Assembly: GCA_016630905.1 (NCBI GenBank)
Contig: WBMQ01000018.1
Coordinates: 62,001-126,000, forward strand
DNA: 64,000 bases
From: Capillidium heterosporum
Taxonomy: Eukaryota > Entomophthoromycota > Entomophthoromycetes > Entomophthorales > Capillidiaceae
Direction: 5' to 3'
The first letter of the stretch is position 1; every line of letters starts with the position of its first letter. The notes beneath the pieces are model-generated. The model worked only from the letters and a program-made list of their open reading frames with translations. It was not told the origin of the DNA and searched no databases. Made by a program: the position numbers and the translations under genes. Below, in pieces: positions 53,786 to 64,000 of this stretch.

Positions 53786-54335
53786 GGAAACAATTTGTAT
53801 TTAACCTGTTTTGAAAACCGATCTTATCGTCCATTTGTAAAGCGTTTCCATTCTCCAATATAGGTAAGTCTCATTGTAAGGGTTGGTAGATTGATTCAAA
53901 TTGCAACTAGGCTGGAGGTTTTGTGGCTATGCTAAGAATCCGCCTTTTTAAGGTTGATTCTTAGAAAACTATTAACCAATTACTGAGTCAAGCCATCTTG
54001 GAGATAGAGTTTGGTCAGCCAGGAGGATTATCAAGCTGATTCTCTGAGAAAGCCTTCTAAGGTTTCGTTACAGATTTGAAGATTACAATTCGTTTAAATA
54101 ATCCACAGCTCTGTAAGGCCTAAACGTGTACATTTAACACAAATACTACCATAGCAATATCATAAGTGAGCTTTTCTTGAACCTTTTATAAAATTTTAAA
54201 TGAAAATAAATATACCATTAAAACGGTATACATTAATTTAATTGAGCTATAAATACAGACAGTTGATAATTCTTAACTTGTTTGGTGTCACTATACTAAG
54301 ACCGTACTCATTGAACTTGAGCTCCATTAAGAATT
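53786..54335. other. Intergenic region with a small hairpin
   Basis: No gene is seen. A 9-bp perfect stem, CTAAGAATC at 53932-53940 and GATTCTTAG at 53956-53964 with a 15-base loop, is present. Its role is unknown, and it may be chance. Confidence 0.35.
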
Positions 54336-55826
54336 TCAATAGAAGAATTGAGTGTCAGCAACCTCAAAGGCATAACCGTTTAAATACTCAAAGGTTAATT
54401 TAAAGAGAGATGGAGAGCATCCTACAAACCAAAGCTTCAATTCTTTTGGTACAAACTTCAGTTCTAAATGCAACAGGTTGGGAAACTGGGCGTCAGGTAG
54501 CTTGAAGTTTAGCTTGGCTTGGCTATTTCCATGGTAAGAGTATAGAAACGTTGATATATTAAGGGAAAGTCCAAACTTTTGTATCATATTGCATTTGGTT
54601 ACGAAATTGACAAGTGGGAGGTCCAGCTTTGAAAAGTTTTCAAAGGAAAGCTGTTTTAACTTTAACTTGGGCTCAAAGTTGAAGAGTTGAGTATGGCCAG
54701 TATAATCTTTAAGATGTAGGCATTCCAGGTTAGGTGCAAATTCAACCAACTTTCTTAGACAATCTTCATTGGTAAATGTGCTTATAGGGACTATAAGTAC
54801 TTTTAGCATGGGTAGGAGCTGTAAATTAGCTAAAGATTGGGAGGAAAAGTGGTACAGAATTAAAGTCTCGAGACCTATCCAAAGGTCAGAATTGATGGAG
54901 AAGTCTTGCTCTGTCCAGTTATTACCCAACTCCAGCCGTTGGAGCTTTGGAAAGTGTTGCATAATTAAAACCTTGTGCATGTATTCAAGCTCTTCGGAAC
55001 CAGATTCATGCATTGCAACTTTGAGTTGAGTTAGCTTTTCGAAACGGAATGACGGCTCTCTTGATTCTTTTATGCTATCCACATCTAAATTCAAATATTC
55101 AAGGTTTGGACAGTTCTTACTAATGGATGTTAAGTGCTGGGAGAGCAGTACTCTAACCTCAAGCTTCAAGTACTTCAGCTTGGACATCTTATATTCGAAG
55201 GACCACTTGGTTCTGCCTTTACAAAGAATAGAAAGCTTCACTAGGCTTGGGAAGGCTCTCTGAAGTGCAAGGAAATTTTCGTTAGCAAGGTTGGAGACTT
55301 CAAGAACCAGACTTGTCAGTTTGGGCATGTGAAAATTAGTTACCCAGTTCCAGTTTACGTACCTGGAAGAGCACTTCAGTTCGAAGTTGATGAGATTAGC
55401 AACTGCTGACCCTAAAGTGGATATATCTATAGGGAGGCTTTTGGTAGACAATGGGCAAACTTCAAAGTGTAAGCCAAAAGACTTCAACTTTTTTATACTT
55501 ACTACTAAGCTTCCTATAATTCTATTGAAGGCCACTTGACTCACACCAATCATATCATGGCTTCTTGAATTTGAAAAGCAGTCGGAATGAAAATCATCAG
55601 GAAGCCAAAGCTCCAATGTAGCTAGCTTCGTATAGTTGCTAAACTTACCAATTGCATACACTGATGAATCCAAGCTATAACTCCATTTGTATAAAGCTGT
55701 TACTGGCAAATCTCTAAGAAAAGGTACAAGTTGGTTCTGCTGGGCCAAAGTGAATTGGGTCTTTCTATCCAGTGCTGAGAAAACAGCTGTAAGGAGTTCG
55801 TTAGGAAGTTTTAATAGCTGGCTCAT
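54336..55826 (-). CDS. F-box / leucine-rich-repeat protein, intact
   Basis: A protein of 496 aa starting at an ATG. Residues ~5-45 (LLKLPNELLTAVFSALDRKT) fit an F-box, the Skp1-binding module of SCF ubiquitin ligases. The rest consists of irregular leucine-rich repeats of ~25 residues (for example CPNLEYLNLDV, FPKLQRLELG and APNLECLHLK), the usual substrate-binding part. It is the only intact gene in the right flank that is neither a transposase nor a DNA-binding protein. It is not duplicated in the window. The substrate is unknown. Confidence 0.85.
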   Translation of the reverse strand: MSQLLKLPNELLTAVFSALDRKTQFTLAQQNQLVPFLRDLPVTALYKWSYSLDSSVYAIGKFSNYTKLATLELWLPDDFHSDCFSNSRSHDMIGVSQVAFNRIIGSLVVSIKKLKSFGLHFEVCPLSTKSLPIDISTLGSAVANLINFELKCSSRYVNWNWVTNFHMPKLTSLVLEVSNLANENFLALQRAFPSLVKLSILCKGRTKWSFEYKMSKLKYLKLEVRVLLSQHLTSISKNCPNLEYLNLDVDSIKESREPSFRFEKLTQLKVAMHESGSEELEYMHKVLIMQHFPKLQRLELGNNWTEQDFSINSDLWIGLETLILYHFSSQSLANLQLLPMLKVLIVPISTFTNEDCLRKLVEFAPNLECLHLKDYTGHTQLFNFEPKLKLKQLSFENFSKLDLPLVNFVTKCNMIQKFGLSLNISTFLYSYHGNSQAKLNFKLPDAQFPNLLHLELKFVPKELKLWFVGCSPSLFKLTFEYLNGYAFEVADTQFFY

Positions 55827-56737
55827 ATTAGTTTAGGCTGAGTGTTTACAGCAGCTGTATCGGCTCCATTTTAAAGTTTATATTTGTTTGATAAAAAGCT
55901 TAAAATTAGCTAAAAATTAAATGACTGGTTTCTGGAATAATATTCCATCATTTTATTTTTCAAGCTCCAATACTTTCTATGATTAAAAGCACTTGTAATT
56001 TCATTGGATACAAAATACAATGGCTTAGTACTAAAGGCATTAGAAGAAAGTTACATTTCCAATTAAATAGTCAGTAATCTAAAAAATGAATAGTTAGTGT
56101 AGCTAAGTAAATGCTAAACACTTGCTTTAAAATTATGCGGTTGTTTAACATCTCATTTAGCTATATTAGCTATTCATTTTTTAAGTTGCTGAACGTTTAA
56201 TTGGAAAATATATTAATTCAACTGAATAGATTTGCAAACCTTTTGAGTTTGATAGGCATCACTAAATATATATTTTACTAATTTGTGTTGTGAGGATGGA
56301 TATTTTACTTTTCCCTAGCTTTATTTCGATTGAAATATGCTAATATATAGAACCTAAATATGACCTTTACAATTTTTTGAAATATATTAAACCTACAAGC
56401 ATGTTATAATAAATTGATAAGCTATATCGTTTCAAATAAAATTTTCTAATCAATAGACAATAATAAACATCCATATAGATGCACAAGTTCTATGTTAAGT
56501 GTAGCATAAAATAACTTGAAGCAGAGAATAAAGCAGGTGAATTCAAAGCTAAAAATAAATGCAAAGGTCAAAAAAAGCCCATTTAAAAAGGATTCTTCTG
56601 AAAGCCAATATAAGCTCAGTTGACACTGCTATCGACAGTAGTTTGCCTTTATGAGTACAGAGTCTACTGATTGATTATTTTAGGATGGGGTTGGTCTATA
56701 AGATTCTTAATACATGTACGTTTGCATTCAAAGAATT
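55827..56737. repeat. Intergenic region with a 160-bp MITE-like inverted pair
   Basis: At 56053-56105 and 56165-56215 lie ~50-bp inverted halves (TTCCAATTAAA and ATCTAAAAAATGAATAG against their reverse complements), giving a MITE-like fold of about 160 bp. One half resembles 23743-23800. The remainder shows no gene. Confidence 0.5.
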
Positions 56738-57312
56738 GGGGAGTTTTTCAATTCTATATGTCTTTGTATAGCAAGACTCGAAACTACAGACACCTTTTAG
56801 AGCTAGGCATTGCAAGAAAGTTGCCAATCTCAGATCTATCTTTTGAATCATAGCTCACCGGTGTTTATAATTGTTATGTATATGTTAGTGTGTATTCCTC
56901 TAAAATTTTTATAGCTAATTAAAAACCTAATGAAGTTACTGGTTACTGGCAGGCCAGTATTTGGAAGTTTACACTGAGGCAAACTTTAATCTCAAGACAT
57001 AGTCCACCTTCAAATCCAAGGTAGAGCCAAACGGACTTTATAAAGTAAGACTCTAGGACTTATCGATTAAGTCTATTCCTTTGAAAATTTCAATTTAGAT
57101 ATGGAATAGAGGTGGACAAAAGCTGCATCCTAAATATTGGTTTAAAGCCTATTTGGTCTAGTACGAAGCTTTAGCTTTGAGTAGCTTAATTGTAGTTAAA
57201 AGTAATGGGTTGAACTGTAGCATTAACGGAAGCGGAACTATACTCATTCTAAGCCTTGGTCCGAGACACCTCGAAGGAAGGAATAGTAAGCAGTACGTAA
57301 CCACCTAAGAAT

Positions 57313-57606
57313 GTGAAAAGCAGTATAAAAAGAGTATCGATGACTCGAATTCTCAATAAAAACATTACAACAAACAGTCCAGATACATTTCCAACTTATT
57401 TCCTAATTTCTGCCATCGTCAGTATGGTAGCCAGTGCCAAATGCCTGACCCAAGCAGTCCCCGCAGTAATGTTTACACGTTTGATTACTAAAGTGCCAGG
57501 TTCAAATTTGAAGGCTATGGAATGCTGTCCCGGTAGTGCCTTTGCCCAGCTCCGCTTCAATGAAAACTGCAACACTTTGTTATCATGGCACATCCGAATC
57601 ACTAAA
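57313..57606 (+). pseudogene. Decayed copy of the small membrane protein
   Basis: Aligns with 33322-33630. The ATG of the arm copy corresponds to AAG here, and the open frame begins at a GTG three codons in. One base is missing relative to the arm within the CCAAGCAGTCCCC block near 57452. After it the frame runs into the part ending QLRFNENCNTLL that is out of frame in the arm copy. Confidence 0.6.
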
Positions 57607-58672
57607 ATTAGGAAATAAATTGATAAATATATAACTACTTAGTTTTATATAATACATAATTTATAAATAAATCGATAACTACTCACTAAAAGCCTATTTA
57701 TTATTCAATAAAAGAATGTAATATAAACTTAATGATATTTTATTCCATATTTAAGTAGATTTTAAATCATTAATAGATACTTAAACAAACTTGAAAAAAC
57801 TTGTAAATTACTTAAAGTGTGCATTATATAGTTGGTAATATTTTGTATATAGAGTTACATTTCTGGAATAGCTATGCAATTCTATAAAAAGTATGCTAGT
57901 TGCAACAGCCTTTATTTTTACAATTCTTACTACTAGACCATAGCTCTGCTCCGCTTATTTGTTCTCCCATACCACTTGCTCTATCAACTTTCTCTGTCGA
58001 TAACTTAATTCATAGCTATTTTGGCTACGAACCTGTTCTGCCTCTAGATTTTATTGTAATTTTTAATTCTGCTTCTTCGCTTAACTATGAGGATGGATAA
58101 ACCTACATTTAAATTAGCTATTTCAGAATATCAGGGATATTTAAATCCTTTGATCGCTATCAAAAGTCTATATCTTGATAGTGTTCCACCTCGCTATTCC
58201 TTAGCTATAGCTGTTCCTGATAGCCTGATTCTGTTTCCTAGTCTACGAATAAAGTCTTGTTCTTAGTTATCAGCATAACATTACTATGTAGTCCGAATTC
58301 TGTGCCCTCTCAGCTCACTACTTCTTGGCTTTCTTCGCCTCTCTTCAAACTTACCTCTTTTGAGTGATTCATATTACCAATGTAGTGGTCGGCATTAGTT
58401 TTACTGTTCCGATCTCTCATGTCATACGCTCTCATTATGACACCATCATTAGTTGAATCCAACGGCACCCCCTTGGACCTTACATTAGATGCAGGATGAA
58501 ATACTTAAACTGAGTAATTAAATAATATTAAATTTATAGCACATTTTCCTATTAAATATTAAATAGGCTGTTAGTTAAGTAATTATCAGCTCATTTACGA
58601 ATTATGTATTGTTCTACATATAAAACTGAGTAACTACGTATTTACCGATAAATTATTTCTTAATTCTTATGA
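57605..58672. repeat. Element X, right-flank copy, with LTR D inside
   Basis: Inverted AT-rich ends (57605-57790 and ~58490-58665) surround LTR D. The right end is cut at ~58672, where repeat Y sequence begins. Confidence 0.5.
57901..58484 (+). mobile_element. LTR fossil D, short copy
   Basis: A 584-bp member of the LTR family. It shares its insertion site with LTR C/C' and lacks an internal region. It is the most decayed member in the window, with a changed first trinucleotide (TGC). Broken. Confidence 0.6.
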
Positions 58673-59165
58673 TCTGAGAAATCCAAAAAGAAAAACCTCA
58701 AAACAATACTGATAAATTGATTCAAAAATACTTTTCCTTTTCTCTCTATGCCAGAGCTTCGACATATATATCGTAGCTCAGAAAAAGGCGTAACTTTGAG
58801 GCTTGTAAATAGGTTCTTTCCTACAAAACAGAAGGCTCATGCCCCGGTTGTGGTGGTCCACCACAGCGGTTAAGACTCACTTTGTCTGCAGGGCAGCAAT
58901 CGGAGAATCCGATATCGAGTTTGAACAGCAATTATATATATAACAGAAAATTGATCTCAGATAAACTAAGCAAACTGGTGGGTGGTTAAATAATGAGAAA
59001 TAGGTGGGTAGTGATTTAAAGTACTGGAAAAACATAAGTAAAAGATGCAAATATATAACCCAAAGCACATTGTCAAATAGTAGTACAAATGTGGATTATA
59101 TACAAAAAACTCAACTAATCCAATGTTCAATATACAACTTAGTTGGAGAGCTAAGTTAACATAGG
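58673..59165 (+). repeat. Dispersed repeat Y, partial copy
   Basis: Lacks the 5' part of Y. It retains the ATATATATCGTAGCT motif near 58770, a TATAACCCAAAGCACAT block shared with 63430, and the tail CAACTTAGTTGGAGAGCTAA. Confidence 0.45.
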
Positions 59166-59559
59166 GGAATTGCTCACTTTAGTAATAGTTTTCCAAAAAC
59201 TTACATTAACTCCTAATAAAACACAAGTTTCAGCTTACAATTAATTTCAAGTGTACGTTTTCTTTCTCTTTTCAAGGACTAAATATAAAAAACGGTAAAC
59301 CTCGATATACATCTAAGTGCTTACTTCTATGTCCTAATCTGCAAGTTAAGTTAAAATGGGAATCTGCAAACTAAATTTTACTACAGTTGCTTAAAAAGTT
59401 TAAATTTCCGACCTACATCAATTTCTTACCTAAACTTGCTTTAGTCAAGAAGCTATAAATTCTCAAGCATTTAATAAGCTTCTTTATATTTTCAACTTAT
59501 GCTACCGTTTTATAATTTATAGTATCACTACCCAACGATTTTAACTATTTAATATATAC
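59166..59559. other. AT-rich stretch upstream of the bHLH-like relic
   Basis: I see no gene or repeat here. It may contain the lost 5' part of the relic. Confidence 0.35.
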
Positions 59560-60179
59560 AAGGCATCCTGTAATCTCATCATCGATACCATTGTTGATAA
59601 CATAATTTCAACCAAAGCGAACTTTACCTACAACTTTGCCAGGGAAGCCGACAACCTAGGAAATAACCTAGACGATGTCCTCAACACCGAAAATTTGGAG
59701 AAGCCAAGGCTACCTTCATTGGCTAGCATAATACCCCTTGATGAAGATCTAGAAAACTCAATATCCGATTTACTCAATAGATAAGTTAACTTACCAATAA
59801 CTTACACTGACTTTATCTAAAATCGATAGGTACTCTTCAGCCCTAAGTTCCCCCACACAATTCCTAAGAGATTCAAGCTGTCCTTATTATCATTCCCCTC
59901 TCAGTAAATTACAAAAGTCTCAGCAAGCTAAACTCTCTCGACCAATTTTCTACCTACCTTTCTCTCAAGAACAATAAATTAAGTTTTCAAAAGCAAGACA
60001 AAGTCATGAAAGAGTTACGCAAGTTGGCTGAACGGCAACGCCGTACACAGATGATGTATTTGTTCGAAAGTTTGAAGTGTGTATTACTCAATGACAGGAG
60101 AATTAAGTATTCCAAGGTGAAGTACTTCCACAACCCATTAGCTTCATCCAACATCTTATCAAGGAGAATGCTAGCTTGA
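59560..60179 (+). pseudogene. bHLH-like transcription factor relic
   Basis: Two open pieces on the plus strand. Piece 1 (~59560-59784) reads ...ISTKANFTYNFAREADNLG... with an acidic tail. Piece 2 (59868-60179, 104 codons without an early ATG) contains LRKLAERQRRTQMMYLFESL, a good basic region and first helix (ERQRR), then a loop and IKYSKVKYF as start of the second helix. Helix 2 then loses the expected leucine pattern and the frame stops, so the gene is probably dead. Stops separate the two pieces, and I link them by orientation and spacing only. Confidence 0.5.
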
Positions 60180-60470
60180 AGCATCAGGTCCACACTCATT
60201 AAATTTTCGTCGCATATACTGGTGTTGTATTTTAGTATATAAACATTAGAATCCTTTTTATATAGCTCGTCAAGTGTATTCAACAAGTCCCCAATCAGAT
60301 TTACTATAGCTAGTTTTGTTGTCTACCTGATAATACAATTAATTTGTAGTTTTGGATGTACTTTGAATGAACCCTACTATTACTAAAGTTTTACAGCTTA
60401 AATGGAAATTTTAATTTCATCTACACCTACAACTCCTCTAATTTTTAATTGATACTGTCAATACTATCAT
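60180..60470. other. AT-rich stretch before LTR E
   Basis: No gene is apparent. Minus-strand codons through 59987-60286 are a shadow of the bHLH-like frame. Confidence 0.4.
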
Positions 60471-62548
60471 TGTAAGGTCCAGAGAGGTGCCACTAGATCC
60501 AACTAATGGTGGCATCATATTGCGAGCTAATGATGTGGTGGGTGAGGAAAGCGGAACTAAGGCCCATCACTGCATTTGTGACAAAGGCTTGGGTTCTCCG
60601 GATGGCAGACCGGACAGCTAGGTGAAGGAGGTATACCATAAAGAACGCCCACACAATGGTAATCAAGTCCCAGTTCCAGGAGGAGACCGAAGAGATGGGT
60701 TGAGAATTGGGTGTAGAATGATGCTGAACTGGAGGGGGCCGATTAAGTGATGGTTGAGCAACAGCCGGTGCCACAGTGTTAGGGTCAAAGGTAGGGATGG
60801 GCTGGTAGGTTAACGTTGGCTCGAAAGGGTTGATCGTGTAACAACCCTGGTCGTCACAATCCCGATTATTAGGTCATAGACCTATTCTTTTCTTAGATTC
60901 CCTCCTCTTGCTATTTCTTACTAATTTTCAAATTCTTTTTTCTGTTCCCCAATTCATAACTAAGTTACGAATCCACCTCACATATCAATTATTTCGATTA
61001 CCTTTATATTTTCTTAAACTTGACCATAACCTGGGAACTCTAGCGATTAGCAGCACATTAGCTGATCCACACCTTCCAACCATGGAAACGCACCAGTAGT
61101 AGTTAATAGAATTACTGGCTCTTTTGGATAAACTTGGTAAACACTCACTTAATCTATAGAGTAGTGGATTGCCAAAGGGGAAACCAATCCCGCTAGCATC
61201 ACTACAACCAAGATGCCAAAGGGATATTTAAACCCCTCGACGACTACCAAAAGCCAGCATCTTGACAACGTTCCACCTCGCTATTTTCTAAATAGCTGTT
61301 ACTCACCCCTGTCCCTAGCCATAGCTGTTCCCAGCAGCCTGATCTCGTCCTTTGTCCCTAAATAAACTTATCCTTTACCCGTACTTTTACTTTCAGCATA
61401 GTAATACTATGTGGTCTAGTCTCCCTGTCCTTCCAGCCTCCTATTACCTTTTGACGATCCTCGCTACCCTCGGATCTCACTTTCTTTGGGCAATTAATGT
61501 TACTAACACCGTCTACCCCTTTGAACCAACGTTGACCTATCAACCAACCCCTACTTTTGACCCTAACACTGTGGCACCGGCTGTTGCTCAACCACTACCT
61601 AGCCGGTCCCCTTTAGTTCAGCACCACTCCACTTCCAGTCCCAACCCGTCTCTTTAGTTCCCTCCTGGAACTGGGACTTGACTACCATTGTATGGGCGTT
61701 CTTTATGGTATACCTCCTTCACCTAGCTGTCCGGTCTGCCATCCGGAGAACCAAGCCTTTGTCACAAATGCAGTGATGGGCCTTAGTTCCGCTTTCCTCA
61801 CCCACCACATCATTAGCTCGCAATATGATGCCACCATTGACTGGATCCAGCGATACCTCCCTGGACCTTACAGATCGTATTAGTAATATTAATTGCCCAA
61901 AGGAGGTGAGATTCAAGGATAGCAAGTATTGCTAACAGGTAATAAGGGATAGGGAGGACAGGGGGATTAGATCACATAGGAACACTATGCTGAAACAAGG
62001 AGATAAGTAAGAGACAAGACTTTATTCAGAACTAAGAAACGAAATCAGGCTGTCGCAACAGCTATGGCTAGGAAGTGAGGTGAGTAACAGCTATGAAATA
62101 GCAAGGCAGAACATTGTCAAGATATCCACTTTGGGTAGAGATGAAAGGGGGTTTAAACACCCCTTTGATACTTTGGCAGTAGTTATAACAGGGTGATTAG
62201 GTTTCCATCTGCAATTAACTACTCTATGGTTAATTAAGGTTTGCCAAGTTTCGCAAGAAAAGTCCCTACTAATCCGAACTACTACTGGTGAGTTTATTAT
62301 TGCCAAGCTTTAGTACCCAATGTTCTACCGTTACTAGTGGAGATTCCTAGGCAGTCATTGGAGCTAAGAAAAAGAATAAAGGTGAAAAATGTCTAATGTA
62401 GGGCAGATCGGAACTAAAATAGTTATGAATTGCAGGTTGAAAATTAAAAGTAGATAAAATGGAAATAGCAAGAAAAGAAACGGAAGCAAATAAGAGAATA
62501 AGTCTATGGTCTCATGATAAGGGATATGTAACAACTAGGGTTGTTACA
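60471..62548 (-). mobile_element. LTR fossil E, split by LTR F
   Basis: A minus-strand LTR family member: TGTAAGGTCC at 60471 and GGGTTGTTACA ending at 62548. Without the insert it is about 1037 bp. LTR F sits inside it in the opposite orientation. Flanking target duplication is not recognisable. Solo LTR, broken. Confidence 0.75.
60837..61872 (+). mobile_element. LTR fossil F, nested in LTR E, with 5-bp target duplication
   Basis: A 1036-bp unit from TGTAACAACC to ACCTTACA flanked on both sides by GATCG (60832-60836 and 61873-61877). TG...CA ends and a 5-bp duplication identify it as a solo LTR. It is probably the youngest insertion of the family here, since it lies inside another member. 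No internal region. Confidence 0.82.
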
Positions 62549-62892
62549 CAATTCGATATATTCTAACTTGAGAAGGATATTAAAAGTAATAAATAGAGAA
62601 GGAAAGGTTGAAATCAACATCAGTGGCCAAAAGTACAAAATTAGAACTTAAAGCCACTGCCAGCTGCTAATACAAAAGAAAAATGTCAATTTGGATGGCA
62701 TACTATAGTCAAAAGCTGACCTGTTTCGATCATGGATTTTCTAAATGTCGCTGATAAATATGCATCCAATAAAGGTCTTCACGTTTCAACATACATATAT
62801 CTATAGTGGTATAGAAAATGTGCTACTTTTTCAAGATAAATGTTTGCTTTTTAGCGTATTTAACTACATTTTAGTAATAATTATGTTGGCTG
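62549..62892. other. AT-rich stretch without recognised content
   Basis: I see no gene and no repeat partner in the window. Confidence 0.4.
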
Positions 62893-63540
62893 GTCGCCCT
62901 TACCGAGTGTCTGACTACTAGCTAGGACTTCCAGTTGATTGGGTTCGGCCGAACTTAGTGAGTCCTTCGGCATGGGACGTGATATGTGTATCGTGTTGTG
63001 AGCTGACTAATATAGACACGGTTGATTCCTCTACAGCCAATGAAAATACTTAAAAATTCTCAATCCCTGCAAAACCACTGGCTAAGAACCTTTAAACGTT
63101 AATAAAACTAATCCAACTCAATATACGATCTTAATCTTAAAGATCTAAAACCACGAAATATCAAAATCCTCCGTGTTCTCGAAATCCTTAATCCCAAGAA
63201 AAACTGGTCCTTTCTTTCTGTATAAAGGCACGATATATATATCGTAGCTTTGGGATATTCATAACTTAACTATATGTAAGTGTATATTCTTCTGCAAGGA
63301 GGTAGACATATGTTTCGGCCGCAGTAGTCCACCCTTGAAGTTCAGATCCAATGATTCGTACAGCTGATTAATATGGTAGAACTGGTACATCTGGTAATTT
63401 AAAGTAACATCTTCGGTGAGAGATAAGTTTATAACCCGAAGCACATGTCGGGACGTAGCATAAACGTAAGCTAACTATGAAAAATAAGATAAATTGAAGA
63501 TTACTATACAACTCAGCTGAAGAGTTAAGTTGACAATTTA
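62893..63540 (+). repeat. Dispersed repeat Y, copy without the ORF module
   Basis: Shares with 29259-30143 the block GTGAGTCCTTCGGCATG, the GATAT-TGTATCGTGTTGTG block, the ATATATATCGTAGCTT motif and the tail CAACTCAGCTGAAGAGTTAA. It lacks the module, giving an undisturbed form of Y. A perfect palindrome GTTCGGCCGAAC lies at ~62943-62954. Confidence 0.55.
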
Positions 63541-64000
63541 TATATAATTGTTAATATACCATAACAATACTTTTAAATAGACCACAGCTACTATGCAAAG
63601 TCCATATTATTTTCTTTGTCAATATTTCAAGGCTCATACTAATAAAACTCCTGGAATGCTTCTGATAAAATTGATTCTTCCAAGAAAAAGTCAGTACAAT
63701 TCTTGGCTTTAAAAAAAGCTAGTACAATTAATTGAAATTGTAATATTGCCTCAAATTATTTTGAGATTTCACTCCAAGAAAATTAAGGAAGCTTACAAAG
63801 ACTTTTATATTAAATATCTTGCAATTAATGTACCGTTTATGTAGGTCAATTATCATCAAATCAGCCAAAAAGGAGTCTCCAAAATTCAAATGCGGAGATG
63901 GTGAACTCCGTTGCAGTTTGTTCGTCCCTATTGTATTAAATTTAGTCATTTGGAATGTTCGGATATCTTGGCGAAAATTCAAAGTTGGCTCCTTTATACC
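63541..64000. other. AT-rich end of the window
   Basis: A minus-strand ORF of 84 codons (63728-63982) is present but shows no domain and an unremarkable composition, so I do not call it a gene. Nothing else is recognised. Confidence 0.35.

Larger units (their letters stand above)
56738..58672 (+). repeat. Diverged third copy of an arm segment (segmental duplication)
   Basis: Collinear with 32735-34830 of the right arm at an estimated 80-90 percent by eye. It includes the intergenic block, the small membrane ORF, element X and its LTR at the same site. It begins exactly where LTR B' ends in the arm. Confidence 0.8.

Noticed and set aside
54769-55263. Plus-strand ORFs across the F-box gene
   Set aside because: They are antisense shadows of the F-box/LRR coding region.
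63728-63982. 84-codon minus-strand ORF near the window end
   Set aside because: No domain, no second copy and no supporting context.

Overview
The window looks like a chromosome segment of an ascomycete fungus, most likely a yeast-like species. It is AT-rich, and its genes are intron-poor. It carries fungus-specific regulator families (Zn2Cys6 and WOPR) and a relic of a yeast-type vacuolar membrane M28 protease. The species cannot be named from the sequence. Gene density is low and mobile DNA is abundant: Mutator-like, piggyBac, IS630/Tc1-mariner-like and DDE-4 type elements, plus LTR fossils.

The dominant structure is a giant palindrome. Left arm 2884-24812 and right arm 26342-48271, about 21.93 kb each, are reverse complements around a unique 1.53 kb spacer (24813-26341). 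The spacer encodes one intact DDE transposase. The only arm differences I found are three single-base indels in A/T runs. From outside to inside each arm holds: an LTR that straddles the arm end; a broken Mutator-like gene; an apparently intact Mutator-like transposase; an orphan 292-aa gene; a dead PFF1-like protease; a dead IS630/Tc1-like element with about 220 bp inverted ends; a WOPR regulator; a repeat element with an inserted LTR; a small membrane ORF; another LTR; a C2H2 regulator between two piggyBac ends; a dispersed repeat (here called Y) containing a 350-bp ORF module; a SANT/Myb-like regulator; and AT-rich repeats.

The mirror symmetry continues outside the identical arms in an older, diverged form. 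On the left are the tail of a small membrane-protein gene (1-29) and an intact Zn2Cys6 regulator (427-2247). On the right, inverted, are a broken Zn2Cys6 copy (48626-50443) and a complete small membrane-protein gene (50871-51188). Diverged flanks around identical arms point to an older inverted duplication whose inner part was re-copied or kept uniform, with the switch point inside LTRs.

The right flank (51.5-64 kb) holds a piggyBac element with TTAA target duplications, an intact F-box/LRR gene, a diverged third copy of part of the arm (56738-58672), two more Y copies, a decayed bHLH-like gene and a nested LTR pair. Apart from transposases and the orphan, every intact arm gene with a recognisable domain is a predicted DNA-binding regulator (WOPR, C2H2, SANT), and the flanks add Zn2Cys6 and a bHLH relic. 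The locus can therefore be read as a duplicated cluster of transcription factors embedded in mobile DNA.
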